From Dactylonectria macrodidyma (taxonomy: Eukaryota; Ascomycota; Sordariomycetes; Hypocreales; Nectriaceae): DNA of 64,000 nt. How positions within the stretch are numbered: position 1 is the first letter of the stretch; every line of letters starts with the position of its first letter. Under the pieces are notes generated by a model. The model worked only from the letters and a program-made list of their open reading frames with translations. It did not search any database and was not told the DNA's origin. The stretch is taken from NCBI GenBank assembly GCA_020744425.1, contig JAGMUV010000002.1, forward strand, positions 3,702,501-3,766,500, written 5' to 3'. Positions 12,158 through 23,981 of the stretch are shown piece after piece. The translations under genes were made by a program, and so were the position numbers.

Positions 12158-13597
12158 GACTTTTGCCAGGCCATCGAAAGGCTAAAAATGCTCCTAAACC
12201 TCCCAAAGCTCCCAAAAGCTCCTTTGACCCACGACCTGGCGTGACTTTAGCGCCGGGGAGGTGGGAACAGGAGGTCCGACTCTGCGCTCTCTGCACTCTC
12301 TGCAGGTGCACGGAACCGGTCTAGACGGCAGTAGTGGCATCACGAGGCATGTGTACCCGTCAAGTTGCACCGTTGCACGTCCTAATCCTAATTAACAAAG
12401 TGGGAATTGCCAGAATACCTGTTGGCATGCCGGGTTATTAATTGCTGCCAACCTACCTATGGGATTGTGGGAATCCAGAAAACCAGGCCACTACAATATC
12501 CATCGTCTCGAATAGCTGCCGTTTCTCATGGCCCGTCTGTCGGCCATCGCTCGTCTCTCCCGCTCTCCCGCTCTCCCGCTTCCCGCTTCTCCCGTCCCAT
12601 CGTCACACTTACTGTCCGTTACACAGCCCGTCGTCCACTCTCCGTCCGTCCCTCTCTTCCTCCCCACCAGTTATCGCCGCTTGGTCAAACTTGGCTGACT
12701 GGTCGTCTCGGTAACTCACAGGTGGCTGGCTGTGTAGTAGCCTCATCCCGTCCATCAATGATCCTACTGGAGAGCTTCATGTCTCGGACAAGCCCAGGTC
12801 AGACAAGCCACTGCGATATCGCTCCGTCTCGGAGTAAATCAAACACGCAAGGGTTCACAAAAAATAAATACAACATCCGCGAGCACAGCGCTTGGCGCTT
12901 CACCGACATGGACATGGATGGGTACGTGCATAAGCACATTGCCATGATATTTTCTTTTTTCTTTTTCTTCTTTTCATCTTCCAACGGCACACATCCTACA
13001 CGCACAGTGCAAAGAAAGATCCGCTGGCAACCAGCCACGCACCGCCGCCGTGTTATGTACAACCTGTGACCGGTGAACCAAAGCTTCGGCTGCGATGCGG
13101 GTCCCCGGCGTTTGACCGTGTGCGTCCGAGTGCGCGGGCCATCCACGCGGGCCATCGACATGGACCGAAGCCGTATGCCGTCGTCCTATTATCAGGGGGG
13201 ACAGTCTTGGGACAATCTTGGGACAATCTTCCTCGTACTCGTCCATTTCTTCGCCCCAGCCTCCTCTCGCGCTTCCCTCCTCTTGGTGCAAGTTGTCCTC
13301 GTGCCACCTCTCCATCCTCCACAGTAAGTACCTTGTTGGCCTGCTTGATACTACCCCGGTACGTACGTTGTGTCTGCGTGCCTAACAATCAAACAAACAG
13401 GGGCAACTCCTGCTCGTGTCAGCGCAAGAGGTCCGCCGCGTCTCAGGGACTTGGCTGCCGCTACCACAGCTCTCACGGTTGCCACGGCTCTCACGGCTCC
13501 CGACCAATCTGCTGTCCGGTGGAGATCCCATGCAGCACATGCACATCGGTTCTCTAGTCTTATTTTGAGCCCTTTGCTACCCTTGGCCACCCTCCAA

Positions 13598-16370
13598 TCA
13601 CGACATCGTGCGAGGCTGCCAATTCTCCTCAAACAGTTGGCTGATGAAGAAATAATCATCTTCATAGGCCGTACCCTCCCGGAGTTCCTCCCAGGCTTGC
13701 ACTGAATGGTGCAAATGCTAAGTTAGCGTTGCTCCAGGGACTTGGTACCGGAGAGGGTGGGAGGGGAGGGGGGGGGCAAGGTTCGACTTACTATTCTGCT
13801 TAGCGCATGCCCTAGTGGCATGGACGAACTGGATCTTGTCCTCATCCAAGCCCGCAAGGGTTCTCAAGTCCTGGTCTTTGCACCCCTCTGAGAAAGGATA
13901 GATGCCCTTGTTGCAGTAGTGGAAATGCGCCAGTAGGATATTGGCACCTGCGGCCAGTGTTAGCCTCTCATCTTGATCCACAGTCTGCCCAGTGCCAGTC
14001 GACAGCCAGGGGGAGATAAGGGAGGCTTGTCTCACGCACCCAGATGATACTCTTTAACCTTGTCCTCTCGGGCGAATCGTCGCTGCGATCACACAGAGCG
14101 TTAGCAACCTCTCGACCTAGGTAACGTAGGCTAGGCCATATATTAAAAGTGGCTCTCGCCCGCATTGTTTCTTTCTCTAGTTCCAAAATCCTCACCTTCA
14201 TGCCGTGCTTCTTAGCGTAGCCGGCGTCATGTTGAGTGATGAGTGCCGTGTTGTGCAAAAGAATGAAAGTCACAAGGTAAGTTACCAGCCAAGTGCTTTG
14301 CTTATTCTTCTGTATCATCTTTTGAAGCTTGTCCAGCAATTCTCTGCGCAGTTTTGACTGAATATGGTGAATCAACACAAGATCCAGTTGCGCCCCGAGC
14401 ACTGGCGGGAGGGGCACCATGCCCTGATTTGGACTCGTCTTGTCTAGAATGTCATGAGACATCCCCAACGTCTCGACCCCGACGATGAAGCTCGATCTTG
14501 TCGACAGACGGATCGACATCCAGAGCATCAGCGTCAGGCCGATTATATCCACACACTCCATGGGGGTAGACGGATCACGGAATATGCGCCATGCCCGGTC
14601 ATATGTCTGGAACAGCAGGCTTTCCCGACGACCCAATATGTGACTAAAGGCGTCACGCATGCTTTGTTGAATATGCGTCGAGTATGCGGTTTTCACATCT
14701 TCAAGTTTCACCAAGGCATAGGGTGGGATCTGTACGGACTGCTTGGTTCCCTTGTAGTCCCACGTCCGTACAAGCTTGTCCCCAGGTTGGGGGATGAAGC
14801 GTCGAACCTGAACCGAGACGCACTTGGCAGAGAGGCCATCCGAAATGAGAATGGTCTTGAGGTCCTCCGACTCCCAACTCTGAATCGGGTCCGAAATGTT
14901 GTTGTTCCACCTCCGCGTCCACTCGTAGCCTGGAACTTGGCCGGGCTTGAACAGTCTGATGTCGGTGATCTTGTATCTTAGACAGGGGAATCGACCTGCC
15001 CTTGAGTTGGATACTTTCTTGCAGGTCAAACATGGACCACCCTCCTCCTCCTCATCTTTATCACACTACAGCGACATGTCAGCATCCTCACAAAAACGAG
15101 ACTTGGCACAGAAGAAGTCACATGTAAGAGCGGTGGTATACTTACTCGGATCCTCTGCATCCTACATCTAATGCACGAGCCGATCTTCCGAGTCCGAGCC
15201 GTTTGTTCACGGAGATGCAAGTCTTTAAACGGCCCACGTTTTCCCCCACGCTGATTTGGCAAAAGGATGTCAAAGTGGGCTGACTGATCTAACAGGCAAA
15301 CATCGCCCCAACCAGTCGTCTGCATGGTTTGAGAAAGAGGTTCATCGAGTTGTCCCACCGGAACAAGGCCATACTGAGACATGTTTGTAGCGGGTACCAG
15401 GGCTTGTTGTGCCATGTCTTGCGAAACAACAAGGCCAAGATCTGGCCCATATTGGATTACGGGCAAATTTTGAGGCACAACGGGGTCCGGTTGCATCACG
15501 GGGTGGTTCGGAAGGTCTGGCAAGTCTGGTTCTTGCTTGAGAGGTTGGCTGACGTAATAATCGGTGACCTGTAAGCCATGCGGCTGCCCTGGGCTAGTGC
15601 CATTGATCAGTGGAACTGCTAGCTCTGGTTGGGTTGGAACCAGAGGAAACCCGGTGAGAGGTGGCGAAGTTAGACCGGTCTGCGTGTACGCGAAGGACAT
15701 CTCCGGTGGCATGTCCAAAGTTGCAGACCCGTAGGGCACAGATGTTGGGACCTGCATTGATGGCGGCTTCTCTACCACGTACGGGTTGCTTGGCCCCTGA
15801 ACCACTGGTGGCACTTCAGGGAGTTGCTGGTAGCCTTGGACACAAAGTCAGCCATATTTTACTGGCGTGATTCAGAGAGCCACAGGAGATGGGGTAGAAG
15901 GAAGGATAAGATGCTTACTGTCAAGCTGCCTCATGCCAAATCCACAGCAAGGACATAGAAGCAAGCTCAAGTCTGCCATACGCTTGGCGAGTGGTGAACC
16001 GGGGGACGGCATTGGAGATGATCCAGTCTCAGCCCAGCCTGATGCTGATCCATACTGGTCAAGATGATGCTGGCCGTAAGGGACTGGTGCACGAAACTTC
16101 TCAGGGGATTCCTGGGACAAGGACGATCCGGTTTCTTGAGCCATTGGAATATGTTGATGCAGTCTCGGCTTCTTCCGAGACTGGTCATGTAGAAGACTTT
16201 GATGGATCTCAAAACCAGACGAAAGACCATAGAATAAGGCAAGTTGTTCAAGCTGAAGTCGGACTTCAATGGGCAAGGAAGCGTAACCGAATTCTCCTGG
16301 TGAATTGAGGGATGACGGCGAGGATACTGGAGCCTCAGCCTCCAGATGGGAGTGAGCCCTCTTTAGCTTA
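13598..16370 (-). CDS. Zn2Cys6 zinc-cluster protein, putative transcription factor (5' end unresolved)
   Basis: Exons resolved on the minus strand: one ending at 15919, then 15834-15146, 15065-14196, 14082-14040, 13947-13792 and 13701-13598, all in frame across GT-AG introns. The splice at 15146/15065 completes a zinc cluster: CIRCRMQRIRC, an acidic spacer DKDEEEEGGP, CLTC, then a final Cys 13 residues on (C-x2-C-x6-C-x10-C-x2-C-x12-C). Upstream lies a long Pro/Gln-rich low-complexity arm. Downstream is the conserved segment PCLRYKITDIRLFKPGQVPG and a C-terminal half of about 350 aa with no enzyme signature. The protein ends FEENWQPRTMS. The family is common in Pezizomycotina; DNA binding is inferred from the cluster. 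The first in-frame ATG in the 5' exon is at 16144, but the frame stays open and protein-like up to about 16370 without an ATG, so an upstream exon is likely. Confidence 0.8.
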
Positions 16371-19300
16371 AAAGGGTTATGGGAATTCTATGAACAAATC
16401 AATTCACCGCACATTCGGGTGGGAAGGAGTGGTTGGAGAGGGCTTGGGGGGCGAGGTCAAGAAGTTTCTTGACCGGGCGCCATGGGCACGAGAGCCTATG
16501 GGGCGGCAAGAAGGAAACGCAGACTTGATTGGCAAGGACCACGGGGGACCACAAAGGCGACCGATGGGAAGGGATCAAAGATATAACCCATGCAGGTTGC
16601 CGCCAACCGGGGAGAGGAAATCTCTTACCATAATGGCTGCAGTGAGACAGGGTGTGGAACAAAGCTGCGCAGCAGCGAAAAGCAAAAGTCAAGGTACCAC
16701 CACGTGGGGACCGAAGTAGAGGGTATACAAGCAGGAACAAGGAGCGTCAGGGTCGGTCGGGCTAAGCCCAAGGCCACCGGGCGAGGTTGAGCGACGCCGG
16801 GGTGAGAAGGGGGGAGGGTGGTGGTAGGCTAAGGTGGCACGAAAGCCATCACCGGGACAGACAGATTCAAATCACTGTAGTGCGGCGAGTGGAGCGCCAG
16901 GTCGACAGAGACAAGTTCTTGCGATGAGATGAGCTAAGTGAGACTTGGGGAAAGAGGCCGACACAGTGAAAAAGGCGAGTCTGCGGGGGTGAGGGGCCAG
17001 ACAGCGAGGAGATAAGTAGGTAGGTAGGGCAGACCAGCCAGCGCTCCAGGCTCAATGAGAGTTGGAGAAGCGAGCAACGGTGGTGTCGCGGAGCGACTCT
17101 GGTGTGCGTACTGCCTGTGGCCGTTCCTAGGAGGCTTCCGGGACGTCCTGTTGGGATGGGAAGCGATGCGAATGAAGCCTTGGCTGGGCGGTGGTGCTGC
17201 CGTCGATATTGACGCCTGCTGTTGTGGTACTGGCGCAGGTTCTGGAGGGAGCGCCTGGTGTGTCGAACAGGCCGATATGCTTGCGGCCGCGCGATAGAGG
17301 TAGGGATGACAGCCGATGCGAGCTGCGGGCTGAGTGGGCTGGCGGCTGGCGGTGTGGTGGCCGTAGTGACTGGGCGTCAAACGATTGAAGCGGCGGCGGT
17401 TCAACGGTCTGCTGGGAAGGGTGAAGATGGTCGAGTCTGTGAGAGAGAAGAGTGGACTCGGTGAGAAAGACGACAGCGTTGCCAGTGCTAAATTGTTTTT
17501 GACCGGTCTGAGGGGTGCCATGGGCACGCGACAGGGGCCCGTCTGGTTGCAGTGCTTGGACACTCTCATTATTTCGGCCCAGTCCTGACGTACCTCTGCT
17601 TTTGGGCTTTGAGATCAGGTGGAGAGAGCGCCTGGGCCCAGCCAAAAGGGCCAAAGAAAGGCAGGGAGGGGTCGTAGGAAACTGGGACCGGGCATCGAAA
17701 GGTTGGAACACTGTGGAAGCGTGGAGTGGTTCGATTTTGTGGCTTTGAATGCCCATTTGCCATACAGCAGTGCTTTGCTCTTCCATCCATCATGAATTCC
17801 TTTCCTAGTTGGCCGTGCAAGCCGTGCAAGCAGTGCCATTGCCACGGGATTTTGGGAGGGACGGCGGCCGTTGATGCATGTAATCGGCCATGTGATTAAC
17901 ATGGAAGCGTTCGGACTGGTTGCACTGGTCACACAAACAGCCCAAGGGTGGGTAGGGTATCATTTTGCTTTTATTGTGCGCGAAATCGACTCGGCCAGGA
18001 CGGGCCCATTTGGTCCGGGCAGGCAAGCGGGCAAGCAGGGCAACGCCGAGGTATCTACTACCTGTGCCAGACGCGATACCGTCAAAAGATTCCCAGGAAT
18101 ACAACAAGGCCGATGGGGCATTAGGGAGTCGGTCGGACAGGGCTTGCGTCAAGAACCTGGTCAGTGCGGACTCGGTTGGTAGGGAGTGGTCGCCAGGAGA
18201 TCGCTGCTTCGGGGAGTAGCCTCATCAACGACGCCTTCAACACGATCGTGAGCACCACAAGCACCAGAATGGGGGAGGCGAGCCGGAGCTGGTGGAGGCG
18301 CAAGTGCAACAGGGCCTGCTGACCGGCGTTTTCAGACTACCCCAGACCCAGACCCCCATTAAGACCCCCATTGCACCCACGGCCTCACATCGCTGATTGA
18401 TGGGACTGGCCGGCTGGGCGCTGGGCGCTGACCGGTTGTGACGGAGATGCTGTGGCCGGCTACCGGGTTACGAGGGCTGCAATGCTTGCTTCCACCAATG
18501 CCATGTGACGAGACCGCTGTGCGCCATCGTCACCCAAAAGCTGTGGTTGGTACGATCAAGAGATAGAAGCGGGGGACCGGTGAGGCGGGAGCCAATATCC
18601 CTCAACGTGATCAAGTAATCGTAGAGCAGGCATCATACCGATGCTCACCCTACTTTGCTGCGTAGCATCTAGATCTCTGGTGCTCTCGATTGCTTTAGGG
18701 CGAGAAGGGGGTAGCGAATATAATTTGGTTATCAGAGCCAGAGACGCACGCAAACTCATCCCGCCGTTGATTCTGCTGTGATAGCTCGTCATCGTGAACG
18801 GCTACCGACTGGCATGTGTTGGGCGCAGGACCAGCAGGTCAACAGACCAGCAGTCCAACTACCTTACCCAACAGGCCAACGCGGGTCAGGCCTTGATCTC
18901 CTCTAGCATCAAGCATTGTGATATTTGGCAGGGGCTGCGACACGAAGAGCTGGGATCCAGCAGGATCTTGGTGACGGCTGTTGTCGCTTGTCTCGTGGCT
19001 GCAGGCAAAGTGACACGGATAGAACGCTGACGATGGGTGCGTAGTAGAGTGGGTGGCTGCCAAAGTGCCATGTCTTTGGACAAGACAAGGTAGTTCCTTC
19101 CGTCTTTTGCTTGAACATCATTAAAAGGGTGGGAAAGCAGGCGCATGTGAAGTTTGTGAGGTGGCGAAGATACTGGAATTTCCACTGTCCAGCGAAGATA
19201 TCTTAGCCATTCTTCGATCAGGTGCCTTTAGTATTTGATGGTTGAAGGTATTCGTCCCCGCCCAAGTGCTCCATTGCGGAAGCTACCACCAGGTATGGAG

Positions 19301-19465
19301 TAGGTAATCAACGGCTTGACGGGGACTACGGGAAGGTAAGAGCCACCGGGTGTGCTGGTTGCCTAATTAGGAAGTTAAGGTCAATGGCAGGAGCCGTTGC
19401 CCGTTGCCTCCCGTGCTTAGCAGCGGTTGAGAAAGGACCCTAACTTAAAACAGAGGAGACCACTC

Positions 19466-19498
<33 letters not shown>

Positions 19499-21940
19499 AA
19501 AGGCTACCTATGTTGTCCCCGGATGAGTCGCCCGATCTTCACTCCCACTAAAGCAAGCAAACCACCATGGATCTTCCCGCCACTCTGGAGGCGAACCAAG
19601 AATCGTTCCCCTTCATGTATGTCAGAATCCCTTGCGTGCATCTGGGACCTCCATTACCGGCTTCCAACCAACCGCACCCCTTGTGCTTGTCAAAGCCTGT
19701 GCGACGCACTACTTTGAGACATACCAGCCTCGTTTACCAATCTTCCGTTGTTTGAGACAGTGTGCTGCAACACATGGCAATGGGCCACTCAGAAGCCTCC
19801 CCGCTCTAGCCATGCGGCAGCAGGGGCGAGATCCCTCTTTCTTAGCACCCTGCCAGAGCTCTTCTTAGAGTTAATGCTGAAGAGCATGCGAATCATTAAC
19901 GAATCATTGGCCATCTTGCTTTTCAACCCAGCTTGACCGCCATTATTTTTAGTCCCGTGTTACTACATGCACCTCTTCGAAGGTATCGCAACTGTGTCCG
20001 CAAGTCACTTCACAGAAAAGTCAGGTACCATGATATACCTCCTCCGACAGCCAAGGTAGTTACAGTGTCATCTGAGATTGCAAAGTGGCGTCTGGTCATC
20101 CATCGTCGTCACCATTGGGTGATCGGTGCTTGCTCCCACACAGCCGTTCATGTGCAGTGCCGATAGGACTCCTCGATCATAATGTTTCTTAATACAGAAA
20201 TGTGTGTCATAAATCTAGTCTCTCACCTAGTCTATTAACTACCACCTATGTAACCGCCGGTCTTGAAGCATAGGCCAGCTTCAAATCCGACACTCATTGT
20301 TAGGAAAACAAGGTGATATCTTGACACTGAAAGGGACCACCCTCCTCTGGTGCGGGATGGCTGGCTCTACTTTCCTTTGATCAAATCAAAGATGTCATTC
20401 TTCATGCAGCAATGACGTGTTCAGTAGATGAGCTCGTGATGCGCAGAGCCAGTGCGCTTTGCACAACCCGAGTAAGTGGCTTCCCGTGCAGTTTTCCTAC
20501 CAGCCCCTACTAATACATCCATTAGGCTGGCCGGAACGGCAAGTCGCATCAAGAGTCCCATGAGATGACCATGTTCTCGGCACTTCACAGCCCCTATGCT
20601 TTCAAGTACCTACCTAGGTAGATAATGTTCATTTCTCACTCCCTTCCTTCGTTGTAGCAGCCCGTGTTAGCCGTGCAAGGCATGCCTGCGGTGTGGGTAA
20701 CATACCTAAGAAGGTAGGACTCTAGGGAAGTTCCGTCACAAAACTACCTTGTCCCTTCCACACTCCCCTCTCCATCCACGGTATTGATGCTAACTCCTGC
20801 ACCTGGTAAAGCTTCATATCTAGCGCGTCTGAGCACCTAGGTAAGTAGGTCGGTACTCATCAACTGCAGCACAGAAGGCCCACACTCATTCGCCGGCCCG
20901 TGGTCCACGGACGTCTCAACCTTTGAGGCGCCAACCAGTTACCTTTTTTTACAACGCTCTCTCCAATCAGAACCAAATGATGACGAGAGGCCGCTATGGA
21001 AGAAGCATAGGTGTAACCACCGGGATAGGCTACCCATTCTTCGTGCGTTATGCGGCTTTGCCTTGCGTTACGCAGGTTGACTAGGCGGCTTATTGTGGCT
21101 GGACAGGGAACCATCGACGCGTTAGTCCTCTCCACCGCTGCTTAGGCGTTCTACTTTGCAGCTGGATAAAAACGGAGACTTGCTTTGGTCTTGAAACAGT
21201 GACTAGGTTGTATTCGACGCGAGGGCGGTTAGTTGATGGAGGATGTGGATAGCTGACAGGTGGGCCCCCTCAAACAGCCATCTCCACGGGTTTGAAATGA
21301 CCCCGCTAATATTGTCCTACTCGAAACTACAAAGGAACGGGTCGGAACGAGTGTCTCGTTTGTTGCCCCATGCCCATGAGCCGATACTCAATAATAGTGT
21401 GATGGATCACGTTTCCCTTTTCTCTGAGCAGATGCAACGCCAATCATGTGATCAGGCGGACGAAGCCGAATTAATTGGCTTGCAGGACAGTTCAAATGCA
21501 GAGCTACTCCGTAGGTACTACAGCCTTAGTACTCTCAACTTGACTGCGTCATCCTCACCGTCGCCCCCGCACTTGCACGACAGCACGCTCTAACATCCCG
21601 CCAGAGTTAGTCTTGCGCCGCATCCCGCCCCTCAACTATTGGGCTTGCTGGCTCCGGGCCTCTCTTCATCTCGTATTGGCCCCCTTGAGGACTTGATGGC
21701 TTGTTGAGGGTGTGTTGGCTGAGACCGCGTCGACTCCATCGACTCACTCGAGGCCCTGGACTCCAACTCCCTTGCGTCTAAATCAACCCGCGTATGCTTG
21801 AGCCGCCACATCCTACCTACCTGCCAGTCAGCAGACTATACATACCACAGGTGCTTACTGCCTTCGAGGTGCAACGTTATCTGGGCTGACGATACTTTTC
21901 CAGGGTCAAGGTTGTCTCGGTGTACTTGCCCAATTGCACC
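16371..21940. other. Large gene-poor region
   Basis: About 5.5 kb without a supportable gene. Open frames between 16400 and 18300 are low-complexity and lack known domains. The region may hold the missing first exon and promoter of the zinc-cluster gene; an ATG directly followed by a GTAAGA donor lies at 16631-16629 on the minus strand, and a CACGTG E-box at about 16701. A long homopolymer pair is at 19468-19501. TAGGTA-type motifs occur at 17015-17028, 20606-20621, 20835-20848 and 21811-21822. Confidence 0.5.
19468..19501. repeat. Homopolymer pair: 21 C followed by 13 A
   Basis: An uninterrupted C tract (19468-19488) is joined directly to an A tract (19489-19501). No poly-A retroelement or other feature is recognisable on either side. 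The exact lengths may be affected by sequencing error. Confidence 0.8.
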
Positions 21941-23665
21941 ATGGAGTTGAGTCAACAGTCCATCCACGATGCCATCCATCCTACCGCCGCTTTCTCCGAT
22001 ACTCCCCTCACCCCTGTCCAGGATGCGCTAGATCGGGGCTACTCTCCTAGCTGGCATGAATCGTTGCTGAACCCCAAGAATCGCATCGACAGTCTCACGC
22101 CTCTGGAACGTCCCCTGTGGCGCATCGATGGCTGCACTGCCTTTGGGAGCCAGTTCTACGCTGTGCCTCTGTTCCTAGAAAACGTTTTGCCCATGAGGGT
22201 CGATGTCTTTATCCCTGAGCCAGCCAAGCTTTCGAGAGATCTTCGCAATGTTCTAGATGTCGATGTTGCATTCCACACCACAAGCGGGTCCAGGATCGCC
22301 ATTCTGGGCATCACCCGTCACATCCTCCGGATCCTGCAGCACTGGACCTCTCGCCAGCACGACCCTGCAAAAATCTTTGCCAACCTTCCATTCGGTTCTA
22401 GAATTGTCTTCGACAACCTCCCCGTAAATGTTGCCGAGGCAAGGATCATCATTGCTCCGACTCACCACTTGGAGCGTCAGCTCTTATCGGTGCAGTCACT
22501 GAAGGAATATTGGGGGAGCGACATACAGTTCCCCCCCACCATCGATATCAGCGAGCTGTCGTACGGGTCTCAGCTGCATGACAGCGTCTGTCTCGTCAAA
22601 ATCCAAGGCAGAACATGGATCTTCAAGGCCCTGACTAGCTATACGAAGTACCTGTATCACGAGTTGAAGCAACTTCTCACTATTCAACCCCACCCAAACA
22701 TCATCTCTCGGCCAGCCCACCTGGTGACAAAGAAATGCAGCTTTGGGAGCAAAGTCGCAGTTGTCGGGTTTACGCTCGAGTATCACACTCATGGAAGTCT
22801 CCGTGACTTAATCCCTTTTCTCAGGGTACACAACAACATTTCGTTGGCAGACGAGACAAAGTGGTCGCTTCAAGTCGCATCCGCGCTGGTCCACCTTCGC
22901 TCAACATCCAGCATTTATTACCCAGATCTGAGACTTGACAACATAGTACTATCGTCATCACGCGATGCCGTTATGGTCGACTTCGAACAACGGGGAGTTT
23001 GGTGCGAATTTGCCGCCCCCGAAGTGAACGCCCTCGAATATATGAGACTACTTGCCGTTGATGAAGAAATTCCGGAAGAAGTCACTGAAAAGTATGAGGG
23101 CATTTTGACCGAAATGCTACCCGACTGGGACTTGATGGGAGTAGGCGAGGGGTACTCGTGGCCGTCCAAGGGCTACAATGTCCCTTGGGAGTGTCTCACA
23201 CCGATCGAACAAGAAGCGTGCGAGGTTTATCAGTTAGGCCGAGTGCTTTGGTGCATCTTCGAGGGGAACAGTGCTCCCCAGCGGGCGGCTGTTTGGCTTT
23301 CATATCGATGGGAACCTATTGTGGAGTTTCCAGAATACACCAGAACCCCAGAGCGTATTCGACGCCTCATCGATCGCTGTACCCGGGGAAGACAACCCGG
23401 GATGAGCAAGTTGATTGTGAGGGAGAACCACCAGCTAGTACTACGGGACCCCGAGAACCGAGGTCTCTCGACTGCGGATAAGGTCCAAGAGGCTGCCCGT
23501 GATTGGTGGACAAAAGAGGTTGAGGTGTCGGAGCGATGGTTGAAGGAGAGGATGGAGGGTATGAAACGAGGTGACTGGAAGGAGAATTTCTATGATCGGC
23601 CGACTCTAAAGGAAGTCCTCGCTGAGTTGGAGGCCTTCCGGGACGAGGCAGGCATCGAAATTTGA
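21941..23665 (+). CDS. Divergent protein kinase-like protein
   Basis: Single-exon gene, about 574 aa from the ATG at 21941, chosen over an in-frame ATG at 21920 because it has the better context (ACC ATG G). Residues 1-200 show no known domain. A kinase-like fold follows: candidate ATP lysine in TWIFKALTS (about Lys229), helix-C Glu in YHELKQL (about 241), hinge LEYHTHGSL, catalytic loop YPDLRLDNIVL in place of HRDLKPENIL (Asp329 and Asn334 kept; His and Lys changed), DFE in place of DFG (347-349), and APE (359-361) after an unusually short activation segment. A helical tail with many charged residues ends the protein. The core catalytic residues are present, so activity is possible but unproven. 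It converges on the SWIM gene 316 bp away. Confidence 0.8.
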   Translation: MELSQQSIHDAIHPTAAFSDTPLTPVQDALDRGYSPSWHESLLNPKNRIDSLTPLERPLWRIDGCTAFGSQFYAVPLFLENVLPMRVDVFIPEPAKLSRDLRNVLDVDVAFHTTSGSRIAILGITRHILRILQHWTSRQHDPAKIFANLPFGSRIVFDNLPVNVAEARIIIAPTHHLERQLLSVQSLKEYWGSDIQFPPTIDISELSYGSQLHDSVCLVKIQGRTWIFKALTSYTKYLYHELKQLLTIQPHPNIISRPAHLVTKKCSFGSKVAVVGFTLEYHTHGSLRDLIPFLRVHNNISLADETKWSLQVASALVHLRSTSSIYYPDLRLDNIVLSSSRDAVMVDFEQRGVWCEFAAPEVNALEYMRLLAVDEEIPEEVTEKYEGILTEMLPDWDLMGVGEGYSWPSKGYNVPWECLTPIEQEACEVYQLGRVLWCIFEGNSAPQRAAVWLSYRWEPIVEFPEYTRTPERIRRLIDRCTRGRQPGMSKLIVRENHQLVLRDPENRGLSTADKVQEAARDWWTKEVEVSERWLKERMEGMKRGDWKENFYDRPTLKEVLAELEAFRDEAGIEI

Positions 23666-23981
23666 AGTTACGCCTTGGGGGTTGTCAGGGATGCTTGAGA
23701 GAGGAATCACGAGCCCTAGTAACCTAGAGCCACCAGAACATCAGCCTGGGAGAACTATTGCAGATAGCTTTGTTTTGTTTTTTCTACAAACACACAATCC
23801 TATAACACCATCCTTGCCATTCTAATCTATTTGTGGTGACGTCACCTAGTTGCAAGATCCTAAAAGAGAGCCTTTGCCTTGAGCCCGAAGGGTATCAAAC
23901 GGCCATTTTGGTTATATTCCCCTGCCTTCCACAGCGCCAAAACATAAGAACACTAGCTCGCATAGACTCTACTTGCATACC
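23666..23981. other. Convergent intergenic region
   Basis: 316 bp between the stop codons of the kinase-like gene and the SWIM-domain gene. A T-rich stretch near 23769-23784 may serve 3'-end formation. No gene is seen. Confidence 0.5.

Larger units (their letters stand above)
10607..13597. other. Gene-free region with CT-rich leader and short tandem repeats
   Basis: About 3 kb with no supportable gene. From about 10850 to 11000 the + strand is purine-rich, that is, CT-rich on the minus strand, as expected for the leader/promoter of the dioxygenase gene. Tandem repeats at 10688-10734 and 12131-12157 are listed separately. A run of TAGGTA-like motifs lies at 11021-11054. Confidence 0.5.

Noticed and set aside
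16934..17786. Overlapping minus-strand frames of 211 and 219 codons
   Set aside because: Pro/Ser/Arg-rich without conserved motifs; the frames are open on both strands, as expected for GC-rich non-coding sequence.
19567..19755. Short + frame starting MDLPATLEANQES with a good start context
   Set aside because: Only 62 codons, no convincing downstream exon or family; could be a relic but is not supportable.
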